Below are positions 53,076 to 62,202 of a stretch of DNA of 64,000 nt, piece after piece. The DNA comes from Mucilaginibacter xinganensis (GTDB taxonomy: Bacteria > Bacteroidota > Bacteroidia > Sphingobacteriales > Sphingobacteriaceae), in assembly GCF_002257585.1 (NCBI RefSeq), contig NZ_CP022743.1, forward strand, positions 5,022,001 through 5,086,000, in the 5' to 3' direction. Each line of letters starts with the position of its first letter. Position 1 is the stretch's first letter. Position numbers and translations under genes: made by a program. The notes below the pieces were generated by a model, which saw only the letters and a list, made by a program, of their open reading frames with translations, was not told where the DNA came from and made no database searches.

Positions 53076-56000
53076 ATGCCGTTACCCAATTTAGTAGATA
53101 AAGATCTTGTATTATCAGATAATCAGTTTCCTGTTGTGGGTATAGGAGCTTCTGCGGGCGGGATAGAAGCATTTAAACTTTTTTTGCAGTCCGTTCCTGA
53201 AAAATCGGGAATGGCCTATGTGTTTGTTCAGCATTTAAGCCCCGACTACAATAGTTATTTACCGGAGATTTTTAAGAAAAGCACCAAAATACCAGTTTTA
53301 TTGATCGCAGACAATATCCATCTGGAACCCGATCATGTTTATATAATTCCCCCGGGATATATACTTACCGCAACAGATGGCATTCTTAAACTGGAACCCA
53401 TAAAAAATAAAAAGGTTAAAACCATTGATATTTTCTTTTCCTCCCTGGCCGTGGTGCATCAAAGTTTTGCTATTGGAATAGTATTATCAGGAGCATTGGA
53501 TGATGGCACAGTAGGCTTACAGGTGATTAAGGCTTACGGCGGTTTAACCTTTGCGCAAAGCGAGGACTCAGCCACTTTTGACAGTATGCCCCGGAGTGCC
53601 ATCAGATCAGGCGCAGTTGACTTTATTTTGCCTGCTGAACAAATCATGTCAAAACTAATTTCCATCAATCAGCCTTTTAACGATGGTACTATTGAAGGGC
53701 AAATCGGAAAAAATGAACCTGAACATGATGAGGAAATCTTCAAGCAACTGCTTACGGTTTTACGGATCCGCAGAGGGGTTGACTTTGTTAATTATAAACA
53801 AAGCACCATTAAGCGCCGCATTGTGCGCCGGATGGCACTCGTTAAAATAGAGAAGCCCAAAGAGTATCTCAATTTTTTGCGGGAAAACAAGCCTGAACAG
53901 GATGCGCTTTATAATGATATGCTGATTTCAGTTACAAATTTCTTCCGGGACCCCCAAAGCTTTGAAGTGCTTTGCGAAAGCATACTTCCGGCCATCTTGA
54001 TCCACAAAACACCAAACGAAGCGATAAGGATCTGGGTGGCAGGCTGCGCCACCGGCGAAGAAGCTTATTCAATAGCTATTTGCCTGCAGGAATACCTTGG
54101 AGACAAAGCATCAGCTCGTAAAATACAGATTTTCGCAACGGATGTGTCAGAGATTGCTATCGCCAGGGCACGCACCGGGATCTATCGGCAAAACGACCTT
54201 GGGGGCCTTTCGACCCTTCAGATCCAACAATTTTTTAATAAGCTGGACGGCAGTTACCAGGTAAATAAAACGATTAGAGATATGTGTGTTTTTGCACACC
54301 ATAATTTATTAAAAGACCCTCCTTTTTCAAGAATAGACCTAGTAAGTTGTCGTAATGTGATGATATACCTGGAGCCCGTTTTGCAAAAAAGGGCACTTTC
54401 CACGTTTCATTACGCTTTGAATGAGCGAGGCTATTTAATGCTGGGTAAATCAGAAACTATTGGAACAAGTACTGATATTTTTACACACGTAAATAAAACT
54501 CAAAAAATTTACCAGTCAAAGGGGCCCCATGGGCGCGTAAGGGCCGTAACATCCGAAAGAAGCGAGCAAACTTTAAAAGCAATAGACCAGATAATACCTG
54601 AAAATAGCAGTGAAAATGATATTAATAAAGTGGCTGATGCCTTATTACTTTCAAAATACACACCTGCCGGGGTTATGGTAAATCAATCTTTCGACATCAC
54701 ACAGTTTCGGGGAAAAACAGACCCATGGCTGGCGGTATCACCTGGAAAGCCGAGCTTTAATGTATTAAAGATGGCCCGTGAAGGCCTGAGTTTTGAGATT
54801 AGGAGTTTGCTGCATTTAGCAAAAACCAAGCAGGAAGCTATGCGCAAAGAGGGCATTTCATTTAAAATAGATAATGAAAGGCACTACGTAAATATTGAAG
54901 TAGTGCCACTGTCAGATACCGAAGACAATTACTATTTAATTCTTTTTCAAAATAGTATGCTTTCAGAGCCTTCGTCATTAACTGATAGCAGTAAACTAAA
55001 CTCAAGGCATACGCCTGAAAATATTAATGCCTGGGTGCAGCAAATTGACCAGCTGGAGAAGGAGTTAACGCAAACGCGCGAGGACATGCGATCAATAACT
55101 GAAACCCAGGAAGCCGCCAATGAAGAATTGCAAAGTGCAAATGAAGAGCTGCTGTCAGGAAGTGAGGAACTGCGAAGCCTGAACGAGGAGCTTGAGACAT
55201 CAACAGAGGAACTGCAAAGTAGCAATGAAGAAATAACTATTGTAAATAATGAGCTGCTTGACAGGAATGAACAACTGAACAATTCCCGGAAATATACCGA
55301 GGAAATATTTAACACCATTCACGACCCGTTGGTTATTTTGGATAAGGACCTTGTGGTATTGCGGGCTACCGATGGTTTTTACAATATGTTCAGGGTGAAT
55401 GAAGAGGATACAGAGGGGAAATTTATATATGACCTGGGTAATAAACAATGGGATATTCCCGCCTTGCGCGAACAATTGGAAAAAACTTTGCCTCAACAAG
55501 GCTTTTTTAAGGCTTTTGAAGTAGATCACATATTTTCGACCATTGGCCGGCGGATAATGCAATTAACAGCCAGGCAGTTTGATACCTACACCGATGAAAA
55601 ACTTACACTGCTTGCTATTCATGATATAACGGACAAGCGTAAAGTTGAAGAAGGCCTTGCCGAAGCAGAACGCCTGCTTGCAGAGAGCAAGGAAAGGCTG
55701 CATTTCGCTATTGAATCAGCAGGGATAGGGGCCTGGGATTTTAACCCGATAACCAAAGAGCTGATCTGGGACAACCGCTGCAAAGAATTATACGGACTTG
55801 CGCCGGCAGACAGTATTGACTATGCAGGTTTTTTAAGCTATATTCATACCGATGACCGCTCCGCTACGGATAATTCAATCAATAAAACATTAAAAGGTGC
55901 AAACCGCGGAGAGTTTAACGAGGAATACCGGACAATAGGCAAAAACGACCAAAAGCTGCGCTGGATAAAATCAAAAGGGAAAGCCTATTTTGACAAGGAT

Positions 56001-56744
56001 AATAAAGCTACGCGTTTTATAGGCACCGTACTTGATGTTTCAATTGAAAAAGATGCGGAACAAAGTACGATAGAAATGTTGCGCAAAAAAGATGAGTTTA
56101 TCAGTATTGCCAGCCATGAATTAAAAACACCGGTTACAAGCCTTAAAGCCTCGTTGCAATTACTGGACAGAATGAAAAATGACCCGTCGCCCATGTTGCC
56201 GAGATTTTTAGACCAGGCCAACAGGAGTATGTTAAAAATAACCCACCTTATTGATGAGTTACTGAATGTAAACAGCATGAAAGAAGGACAGCTGCGGTTG
56301 AACAAAAGTGTTTTTGTAATTGCCGGTATGCTTAAAGACTGCTGCGGTCATGTGAGGGCCGCCGGCGTTCATGAACTTGTTGTGCAAGGCGATGAAACAC
56401 TCAAGGTTGATGCTGATGAAGACAGAATTGAGCAGGTGGTGGTAAACCTGGTAAACAACGTTGTTAAATATGCCCCCGAAAGTAAAAACATTTATTTTAT
56501 AGTTGAAAAAGAGGGCAATACGGCTAAAGTGTCTGTTAAAGATACCGGATTAGGGATATCTGCTGATAAGATCCCACATTTGTTTGACCGGTATTACCGC
56601 GCAGATTACGGCGGCGGACAATATTCAGGTATGGGCCTTGGTTTATATATTTCATCGGAAATTATTAAAAGACATGGCGGCAAAATTGGCGTCCAAAGCG
56701 AAGTTGGAAAGGGTTCCACTTTTTGGTTTACACTGCCTTTGTGA
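53076..56744 (+). CDS. CheB-CheR-PAS-histidine kinase fusion
   Basis: A 1222-residue multidomain signalling protein. CheB methylesterase domain (about residues 15-200): Ser26 in GASAGG, His53 in VQHLSPD, Asp143 in LDDGTVG. CheR methyltransferase domain (about 225-475) with SAM motif GCATGEEAYS near residue 323. A Glu-rich coiled coil (about 647-745, ANEELQSANEELLSGSEEL). Two PAS-type domains (about 745-850 and 875-990). HisKA with His1014 (ASHELKTPVTS), and an ATPase domain (about 1115-1222, NNVVKYAPE, DTGLGIS, GMGLGLYIS). No receiver domain follows, and no other chemotaxis genes are nearby. Confidence 0.94.
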   Translation: MPLPNLVDKDLVLSDNQFPVVGIGASAGGIEAFKLFLQSVPEKSGMAYVFVQHLSPDYNSYLPEIFKKSTKIPVLLIADNIHLEPDHVYIIPPGYILTATDGILKLEPIKNKKVKTIDIFFSSLAVVHQSFAIGIVLSGALDDGTVGLQVIKAYGGLTFAQSEDSATFDSMPRSAIRSGAVDFILPAEQIMSKLISINQPFNDGTIEGQIGKNEPEHDEEIFKQLLTVLRIRRGVDFVNYKQSTIKRRIVRRMALVKIEKPKEYLNFLRENKPEQDALYNDMLISVTNFFRDPQSFEVLCESILPAILIHKTPNEAIRIWVAGCATGEEAYSIAICLQEYLGDKASARKIQIFATDVSEIAIARARTGIYRQNDLGGLSTLQIQQFFNKLDGSYQVNKTIRDMCVFAHHNLLKDPPFSRIDLVSCRNVMIYLEPVLQKRALSTFHYALNERGYLMLGKSETIGTSTDIFTHVNKTQKIYQSKGPHGRVRAVTSERSEQTLKAIDQIIPENSSENDINKVADALLLSKYTPAGVMVNQSFDITQFRGKTDPWLAVSPGKPSFNVLKMAREGLSFEIRSLLHLAKTKQEAMRKEGISFKIDNERHYVNIEVVPLSDTEDNYYLILFQNSMLSEPSSLTDSSKLNSRHTPENINAWVQQIDQLEKELTQTREDMRSITETQEAANEELQSANEELLSGSEELRSLNEELETSTEELQSSNEEITIVNNELLDRNEQLNNSRKYTEEIFNTIHDPLVILDKDLVVLRATDGFYNMFRVNEEDTEGKFIYDLGNKQWDIPALREQLEKTLPQQGFFKAFEVDHIFSTIGRRIMQLTARQFDTYTDEKLTLLAIHDITDKRKVEEGLAEAERLLAESKERLHFAIESAGIGAWDFNPITKELIWDNRCKELYGLAPADSIDYAGFLSYIHTDDRSATDNSINKTLKGANRGEFNEEYRTIGKNDQKLRWIKSKGKAYFDKDNKATRFIGTVLDVSIEKDAEQSTIEMLRKKDEFISIASHELKTPVTSLKASLQLLDRMKNDPSPMLPRFLDQANRSMLKITHLIDELLNVNSMKEGQLRLNKSVFVIAGMLKDCCGHVRAAGVHELVVQGDETLKVDADEDRIEQVVVNLVNNVVKYAPESKNIYFIVEKEGNTAKVSVKDTGLGISADKIPHLFDRYYRADYGGGQYSGMGLGLYISSEIIKRHGGKIGVQSEVGKGSTFWFTLPL

Positions 56745-56842
56745 ACTTGATATGAGTGAAATAAACCGTACTTCATAATACCTACAGAATTAGGCCTTAA
56801 TTTAGTTTCAAAACAGGTAGAAAAACTGTTTGAAAAGCGGCT

Positions 56843-57454
56843 TTGATCAAAAAATATTTTTTAACTGCATTATGTTTACTGGCTTTTTTAATAAACGCCA
56901 ACTGTCAAACAGAAAAGTTCACGTCGCGCCTTTATTTTCCCGGCGCCATAGGGATCAACATTCCGTCGGGAGATCAGCAAACGAGCATTAGATCAGGCTT
57001 TACGCTTAATACCGCGATGGAATACCGTCCTCAATATACCAATGCGATATTTTTCAGATTTAATTACGATGCCCTAACCAACCATTACAAAAGTATTTTA
57101 AGCCAGCTCCCCACAAATGTAACGAGCGGAAAGCTCTCTGCTGCATTTTTCATGGTGGGCGCGGGCTACAGGCGCAAGTTAAATGGAATAAGTGTTTACG
57201 GGCTGATACAGCCGGGATATAACAGCTCGGGGTACGATGCGGTTACCAATAACTCGTCAGGCGTTGCTGTTAACAGCATCAGCAGAAACTACCCGGCGTT
57301 AAAAATATCTGCAGGGATTGAATATTATCTGGCCCCGCATTTTGCATTAGTAATGGAAACGGGCTATTACCATTTATTTGAGCACAGCCGAACTTATATT
57401 TTAAACCCGGATTACGTGAGTTACAGCATTGGGTTCACCACTACCTTATTTTAA
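56843..57454 (+). CDS. Outer-membrane beta-barrel protein, TTG start
   Basis: A 203-residue protein starting at TTG 56843, because a stop codon lies four codons upstream and no in-frame ATG precedes the signal. The signal peptide MIKKYFLTALCLLAFLIN ends near NANC. The mature part has alternating strands, TNAIFFRFNYDALTNHYK, SVYGLIQPGYNSSGYD and the final DYVSYSIGFTTTLF with a terminal Phe, typical of outer-membrane barrels. Function unknown. It is about 100 bases downstream of the kinase and could be co-transcribed. Confidence 0.8.
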   Translation: MIKKYFLTALCLLAFLINANCQTEKFTSRLYFPGAIGINIPSGDQQTSIRSGFTLNTAMEYRPQYTNAIFFRFNYDALTNHYKSILSQLPTNVTSGKLSAAFFMVGAGYRRKLNGISVYGLIQPGYNSSGYDAVTNNSSGVAVNSISRNYPALKISAGIEYYLAPHFALVMETGYYHLFEHSRTYILNPDYVSYSIGFTTTLF

Positions 57455-57565
57455 AATTAATTATACCCTCAAAGCCCCGGTAATGGGTTAATAAAGCCAG
57501 CTATCCCGGGGGTATCGTGTTTTCCTATATTTAAAAAAATAGTACCTTTCACAATTACTATTTAA

Positions 57566-58645
57566 ATGAGCATGACCAACGCTGCAGCAATGCGTAATTA
57601 CGGCTTTGATATTTTAAGGGTGATTGCCTGTTACATGGTGATCCAGGCACACGCCGGCGAATTTTATTATATAGGCAATGGCGGAAAAATCACCAATACT
57701 TTGGATGCTTATTGGGTAGGCTGGTACAATCCCATTTGTATCATATCCGTTCCATTGTTTGTAATGATCTCGGGGCTTTTTCTTTTCCCGGTAACTGACA
57801 TCCCGGCTTTTTTTAAAAAGCGGTTCAGCCGTATCCTGGTACCTTTTGTTTTGTGGTGTATATTTTACGCCCTATATTATTATGCAAAAGGCTACGTAGA
57901 TTTGAATACCACACTTACCAATATCGCTAATATCCCGCTCAATTACGGGGCGCGTATTGGACACCTCTGGTTTGTATATATGCTGCTGGGCATTTACCTG
58001 TTTGCCCCCATTATATCGCCCTGGATCCAAACAGCCAGCCGAAAAAGCATGGAGTTTTACCTTGTACTATGGGCCGTTACGCTAACTATCCCATATATCC
58101 ACCTGGTGATTCCCGACATTTGGGGCGAAACCTTTTGGAACCGCACGCCAATGCTGTATTATTTTTCAGGCTTTTTAGGCTATGTGGTGCTGGCAAACTA
58201 TATTAAACGTTACCACATGGAACCCCGCCCCTGGAATTACACTGCCGGTGTCATTTTGATAATTGCGGGCTACGCTATAACTACCTATGGCTTTATCCAC
58301 CGCCTGGATACAGAAAAGTTTATCAATAAGCTTGCGCTTACCTGGGGCTTTGAAACCATAAACGTTGCCATGATGACAACCGGGGCCTTCCTGATGTTCA
58401 AAAACCTCAAAATAAAAAATCCTGATAGTCCTTTTACACGGTTACTGCTGGATATTGCCGCCAAAAGCTATGGCATTTATCTGGCTCATATCCTTATTTT
58501 AAACGCAGTGCATTCCTTGCTCGACCATCGCTTTGCCAGCGCCGCGGTTAAAATTCCGCTGATGGGCCTTTGCGCTTTCATCCTCACTTTTATAGTGGTT
58601 AAATTATTGTCTTTACTGCCAAAAAGTAAATGGATTGTGGGGTAA
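57566..58645 (+). CDS. Acyltransferase-3 family membrane protein
   Basis: A 359-residue integral membrane enzyme with about ten hydrophobic helices. Family motifs: NYGFDILRVIACYMVI (N-terminal, with Arg), followed by HAGEF with the characteristic His near residue 28. FSRILVPFVLWCIFYALYY and GHLWFVYMLLGIYLFAPII are typical of OafA/YrhL-type O-acyltransferases. These acylate surface sugars or lipids; the acceptor is not identifiable. It stands alone, co-directional with the barrel protein. Confidence 0.9.
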   Translation: MSMTNAAAMRNYGFDILRVIACYMVIQAHAGEFYYIGNGGKITNTLDAYWVGWYNPICIISVPLFVMISGLFLFPVTDIPAFFKKRFSRILVPFVLWCIFYALYYYAKGYVDLNTTLTNIANIPLNYGARIGHLWFVYMLLGIYLFAPIISPWIQTASRKSMEFYLVLWAVTLTIPYIHLVIPDIWGETFWNRTPMLYYFSGFLGYVVLANYIKRYHMEPRPWNYTAGVILIIAGYAITTYGFIHRLDTEKFINKLALTWGFETINVAMMTTGAFLMFKNLKIKNPDSPFTRLLLDIAAKSYGIYLAHILILNAVHSLLDHRFASAAVKIPLMGLCAFILTFIVVKLLSLLPKSKWIVG

Positions 58646-58658
58646 ATTGTCTGAACCG

Positions 58659-58679
58659 GGATTAAAGGATTTTAGGATT
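58659..58679 (+). repeat. Dispersed GGATT-word repeat, second copy
   Basis: A 21-base word identical to the one at 37623-37643 except for one C/T change, located just after the acyltransferase stop. Confidence 0.6.
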
Positions 58680-58799
58680 AAGCAGGATTCACCCTGTTTA
58701 AGCCTTCGAAAAAACTGCGAAACTTAAACATTTTGCAATATCCCGCAGTTTACTATTTTTACAGACCAATTGCATCAATCACTAACAAACTTTACTTAC

Positions 58800-59261
58800 A
58801 TGATAATCATAAGAAACCATGCCGAATTTGAGACCCACCTTGGTAAAGAGATCGGAACCTCGGGCTGGCATACCATAACCCAGGAACAAATAAACATGTT
58901 TGCCGAGGCAACCATTGACCACCAATGGATCCATACCGACCCGCAAAGGGCGGCAACCGAGAGCCCTTTTAAGGCAACCATAGCGCATGGCTATTTAACC
59001 GTATCACTGCTGCCGTATTTCTGGCACCAGATAGCCGACGTGCAGAATTTGAAAATGCAGATCAATTACAGTATTGAAAATATCAGGTTTGCCCAGCCGG
59101 TTATAGTTAACAGCAAAGTAAGGCTGATCGCAAAACTTGTTGCCATAGTTAACCTAAGAGGCATTACCAAAGCCACCATTGGCGTAACCATGGAAATTGA
59201 GAATGAGAAAAAACCTGCCTATACAGGCGAGGTGGTTTTCCTGTACCACTTTAACGCCTAA
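58800..59261 (+). CDS. MaoC-like (R)-specific hydratase
   Basis: A 153-residue hot-dog-fold protein. The hydratase 2 core shows TIDHQWIHTDPQRAATES (Asp-x4-His, residues about 40-57) with FKATIAHGYLTVSLL. The family hydrates trans-2-enoyl-CoA to (R)-3-hydroxyacyl-CoA; which pathway it serves cannot be seen from neighbours. ATG 58800 is preferred over an upstream in-frame start at 58770, since the domain begins with MIIIRNHAEF. A strong terminator follows. Confidence 0.9.
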   Translation: MIIIRNHAEFETHLGKEIGTSGWHTITQEQINMFAEATIDHQWIHTDPQRAATESPFKATIAHGYLTVSLLPYFWHQIADVQNLKMQINYSIENIRFAQPVIVNSKVRLIAKLVAIVNLRGITKATIGVTMEIENEKKPAYTGEVVFLYHFNA

Positions 59262-59274
59262 TAGTTTCAAGGAT

Positions 59275-59314
59275 AACAAAACAGAGACGCGATGGTTCGC
59301 GTCTCTGTTTTGTT
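59275..59314 (+). terminator. Terminator after MaoC-like gene
   Basis: An 18-bp perfect stem: the left arm 59275-59292 begins AACAAAACAGAGACGC, the right arm is 59297-59314, and the loop is TGGT. The GTTTTGTT end gives the T-run. Confidence 0.9.
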
Positions 59315-59403
59315 AATGATCTGTTTTTTACAGGTAATTAACCGGTTGAAAAGCGATGATTGAGTTACCTGAAAACTTTACAATCGCTCCACATCCCCTT
59401 CCG

Positions 59404-59411
59404 TAATTTTG
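59404..59411 (+). promoter_or_regulatory. -7 box of LLM-class oxidoreductase gene
   Basis: TAATTTTG lies 14 bases before the ATG at 59426 and fits the TAnnTTTG consensus. Confidence 0.5.
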
Positions 59412-59425
59412 TGTTTTAATTTACT

Positions 59426-60442
59426 ATGAACACAAACAACATCCGCCTCAGCGTATTGGACCAATCGCCCATTCGCAAAGGTGTTACAGCCGAACAAGCC
59501 ATACAGGAAACCATCGCTTTGGCAAAACATACCGATCAGTTAGGCTATACCCGTTTTTGGGTTTCTGAGCATCATAACACCGGCAGCCTGGCAGGCTCAA
59601 CACCCGAGGTGCTGCTGGCCTACCTGGCATCGCAGACAAAAAATATCCGCATCGGCTCGGGTGGTGTAATGATGCCCAACCACAGCGCTTTAAAAGTGGC
59701 CGAAAACTTCCGTATGCTTGAAGCGCTGGCACCCGGACGAATAGACTTGGGGATGGGCCGCGCACCCGGCACCGACAGGATCACCGCATCCATGCTTAAT
59801 CCTTCGAACCAGTTTCGCGAACAGGATTTTATTGAACAGCTTTACGAACTCAACAATTACTTTCACGACCGCGGCGACCCCGGTACGCCACAGTTAAAGA
59901 TCAGGGCTATCCCGCAGGTGCAAACCGTTCCCGACATGTGGCTGCTGAGCTCAAGCGGGCAAAGCGGCTTGTTTGCAGCCCATTTTGGCATGGGCCTTTC
60001 TTTCGCTCATTTTATTAATCCGTTTGGCGGGCCGGAAGCGGTTGCCATGTACCGCGACAAATTCCAGCCTTCGGCAGACAAGGCGACCGCGCAGGCAAAC
60101 GTGGCCATATTTGTTTTTTGTTCGGAGGACAAGGAAAAAATACGGCAACACCAGGCATTAATGGATTACCGATTTAACCAGTTTGAAAAAGGCGGCGGCC
60201 TCAGTCCCGTAAGCTACGATGATATAAAAGATGTTGAATATTCCGCAGCAGAGATGGATCGCATTAAATACAACCGCGCAAGGGTAATAGCCGGGACGCC
60301 CTCAGAAATAAAACTAAAACTAACCTGGTTGGCCGAAGATTATAAGGTTGATGAAATAATTGCTATAACCATAACCGAGGATTTTGAAGACAGGCTCAAT
60401 TCCTATAGCCTGCTTGCCGAACAGTTTGGGCTTAGAGATTAG
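59426..60442 (+). CDS. LLM-class flavin-dependent oxidoreductase
   Basis: A 338-residue luciferase-like monooxygenase. Typical blocks: VLDQSPIRKGVTAEQAI, YTRFWVSEHHNTGSLAGSTP (residues about 41-60), IRIGSGGVMMPNHSALKVAE, and ALAPGRIDLGMGRAPGTD. This is close to the MsnO8-type subfamily, which uses reduced flavin supplied by a partner; no partner is encoded beside it. Substrate unknown. It ends at the start of a self-complementary spacer before yicC. Confidence 0.92.
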   Translation: MNTNNIRLSVLDQSPIRKGVTAEQAIQETIALAKHTDQLGYTRFWVSEHHNTGSLAGSTPEVLLAYLASQTKNIRIGSGGVMMPNHSALKVAENFRMLEALAPGRIDLGMGRAPGTDRITASMLNPSNQFREQDFIEQLYELNNYFHDRGDPGTPQLKIRAIPQVQTVPDMWLLSSSGQSGLFAAHFGMGLSFAHFINPFGGPEAVAMYRDKFQPSADKATAQANVAIFVFCSEDKEKIRQHQALMDYRFNQFEKGGGLSPVSYDDIKDVEYSAAEMDRIKYNRARVIAGTPSEIKLKLTWLAEDYKVDEIIAITITEDFEDRLNSYSLLAEQFGLRD

Positions 60443-60557
60443 AGACGAGTGATCAGAGGTTAGTTAGGAATTTATAGCTATTAAAAAGCTAACCTCTAAC
60501 GTCCGATCCACCCCCTTTAAAAAACCTAACCTCTAGCCTCTGATCTCTAATCTCTAA
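60432..60557. repeat. Self-complementary spacer between LLM gene and yicC
   Basis: TTAGAGATTAGAGA (60432-60445) and its exact complement TCTCTAATCTCTAA (60544-60557) flank a spacer that repeats CTAACCTCT and GATCAGAGG words on both strands. The left arm overlaps the LLM stop codon and the right arm ends 15 bases before yicC. Confidence 0.8.
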
Positions 60558-60561
60558 TCCT

Positions 60562-60569
60562 TATCTTTG
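60562..60569 (+). promoter_or_regulatory. -7 box of yicC
   Basis: TATCTTTG ends three bases before the ATG at 60573, so the transcript probably starts at or very near the first codon. Confidence 0.6.
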
Positions 60570-60572
60570 CAC

Positions 60573-61448
60573 ATGATAAAATCCATGACAGGCTATGGAA
60601 TTGCCAGTATTGATTCCGAAGGAACAAAATATACCGTTGAAATAAAATCGCTCAACAGTAAATTCCTGGAACTTTCGCTCCGCCTGCCCAAAACATTTGC
60701 CGAAAAAGAATTTCAGCTGCGCAATGATTGCAGCAAGCAAATTGAACGCGGCAAAGTGAATCTTTCAATAAACGTTGAAAAAGCAAGCGCGAAAGTAAAT
60801 GCCGCCGGTATTGACACTACACTGCTTAAACATTACTACCAACAGCTTAAAGCTGTTAGCGTTGATTTGAACGAACCCACCAATAATTTATTACAACTTG
60901 CCCTGGGCCTGCCTGAGGTTGTAAAATACGAAGAGGAAACCGCATCAGAAGAAGAGTGGAAAGTTGCTGAAAAAGCTTACCAGCAGGCACTGGCTGCGTT
61001 TCAGCAGTTCAGGAGCGACGAAGGGAATGTGCTGGAGCAGGACGTAAAGTACCGCATCGGCATTATCCTTAAAAACCTTGACCTTGTTGAAATTGAAGAA
61101 CCTAAGCGCGTGCCGGTTATAAAAGAACGCCTTAACCAATTTTTAAGTGATGCAGTTGGCCGTGAAGCGATAGATCAAAACCGTTTTGAGCAGGAACTGA
61201 TCTATTTTATTGATAAGCTTGACATTACAGAAGAAAAGATCCGCCTGAGAACGCATTGCAACTATTTTATTGAAACGTTGAAAAATGCGGATGCCAATGG
61301 CAAAAAGCTCAGCTTTATATCACAGGAAATTGGCCGCGAGGTAAACACCATCGGCTCGAAAGCTAATGATGCCAACATGCAGAAACTGGTTGTAGGCATG
61401 AAAGAAGAGCTGGAAAAAATTAAAGAACAGTTATTAAATGTGTTGTAA
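60573..61448 (+). CDS. yicC: YicC-family endoribonuclease
   Basis: A 291-residue protein of the YicC/YloC family, metal-dependent RNases linked to small RNA decay in other bacteria. N-terminal block MIKSMTGYG with YTVEIKSLNSKFLELSLRLP. The C-terminal DUF1732-like block is RLRTHCNYFIETL and FISQEIGREVNTIGSKAND, with MKEELEKIKEQLLNV at the end. ATG 60573 is chosen over an in-frame TTG at 60567. It is followed by gmk, as is common in Bacteroidota. Confidence 0.93.
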   Translation: MIKSMTGYGIASIDSEGTKYTVEIKSLNSKFLELSLRLPKTFAEKEFQLRNDCSKQIERGKVNLSINVEKASAKVNAAGIDTTLLKHYYQQLKAVSVDLNEPTNNLLQLALGLPEVVKYEEETASEEEWKVAEKAYQQALAAFQQFRSDEGNVLEQDVKYRIGIILKNLDLVEIEEPKRVPVIKERLNQFLSDAVGREAIDQNRFEQELIYFIDKLDITEEKIRLRTHCNYFIETLKNADANGKKLSFISQEIGREVNTIGSKANDANMQKLVVGMKEELEKIKEQLLNVL

Positions 61449-61540
61449 TTGTTGAAGAGGTTGTAAACGTTGCAGTAGTTAAAAGCTATTCAAATTATAA
61501 CCCTTTCAAACCTTTATAACGCTTACAACCTTTACAACAA
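61449..61540. repeat. Self-complementary spacer between yicC and gmk
   Basis: Left arm 61449-61471 and right arm 61518-61540 are 23 bases each and pair at 20 of 23 positions (words TTGTTG and GGTTGTAA). The loop is 46 bases. There is no T-run, so a simple terminator is unlikely. Confidence 0.75.
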
Positions 61541-61543
61541 CTA

Positions 61544-62119
61544 ATGACCAAAGAAGGCAAACTCATCATATTTTCGGCACCCTCAGGAGCGGGCAAAACC
61601 ACTATTGTACATCACCTGTTAAAAACAGTCCCCGGGCTTGAATTTTCCATTTCGGCAACAACCCGTAAAGCACGCGGAGAAGAGGTTCACGCCAAAGACT
61701 ACTACTTTATCAGCAAAGAAGAATTTTTACACCGCATTGCTAAAAAACAGTTTGTCGAATTTGAAGAAGTTTACACCGGCACCTTTTATGGTACGCTACG
61801 CACTGAAATTGAGCGCATCTGGAAATCTGGAAAAACGGTAATATTTGATATTGATGTGGAAGGCGGCATGCACCTGAAACGCAAGTATGAAGACCAGGCC
61901 CTGGCCATATTTGTACAACCGCCATCATTAGAGGTGCTAAAAGAGCGCCTGGCCGGCCGCGGCACTGACAGTAAGGAAAAACTGGCTGAACGTTTCATAA
62001 AAGCAGAAAAAGAACTGAATTATGCACCTCAATTTGATATTATCCTAAAAAATTACGATCTTCAAACGGCATGCGCAGAAGCTGAAGATTTAGTAAAGAA
62101 TTTCATGACAGCTTCTTAG
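61544..62119 (+). CDS. gmk: Guanylate kinase
   Basis: A 191-residue cytoplasmic enzyme that phosphorylates GMP to GDP. P-loop SAPSGAGKTTIV (about residues 10-21), GMP-binding ATTRKARGEEVHAKDYYF, EFEEVYTGTFYGT and FDIDVEGGMHLKRKY all fit. The length is normal. The gene is co-directional with yicC and nadD; this trio together with a tRNA-modification gene is an ordinary housekeeping block. Confidence 0.97.
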   Translation: MTKEGKLIIFSAPSGAGKTTIVHHLLKTVPGLEFSISATTRKARGEEVHAKDYYFISKEEFLHRIAKKQFVEFEEVYTGTFYGTLRTEIERIWKSGKTVIFDIDVEGGMHLKRKYEDQALAIFVQPPSLEVLKERLAGRGTDSKEKLAERFIKAEKELNYAPQFDIILKNYDLQTACAEAEDLVKNFMTAS

Positions 62120-62202
62120 TTTAAGGTTCGTACTCGTAGCCGAAACATTTTAAAACATTCAAAAGTACCATGATCCATAAACTATTAACCATGAACTAAC
62201 GA

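Noticed and set aside
58712..58751. AAACTGCG/CGCAGTTT inverted repeat before the MaoC-like gene
   Set aside because: The 24-base loop and short arms do not allow a confident terminator or operator call.
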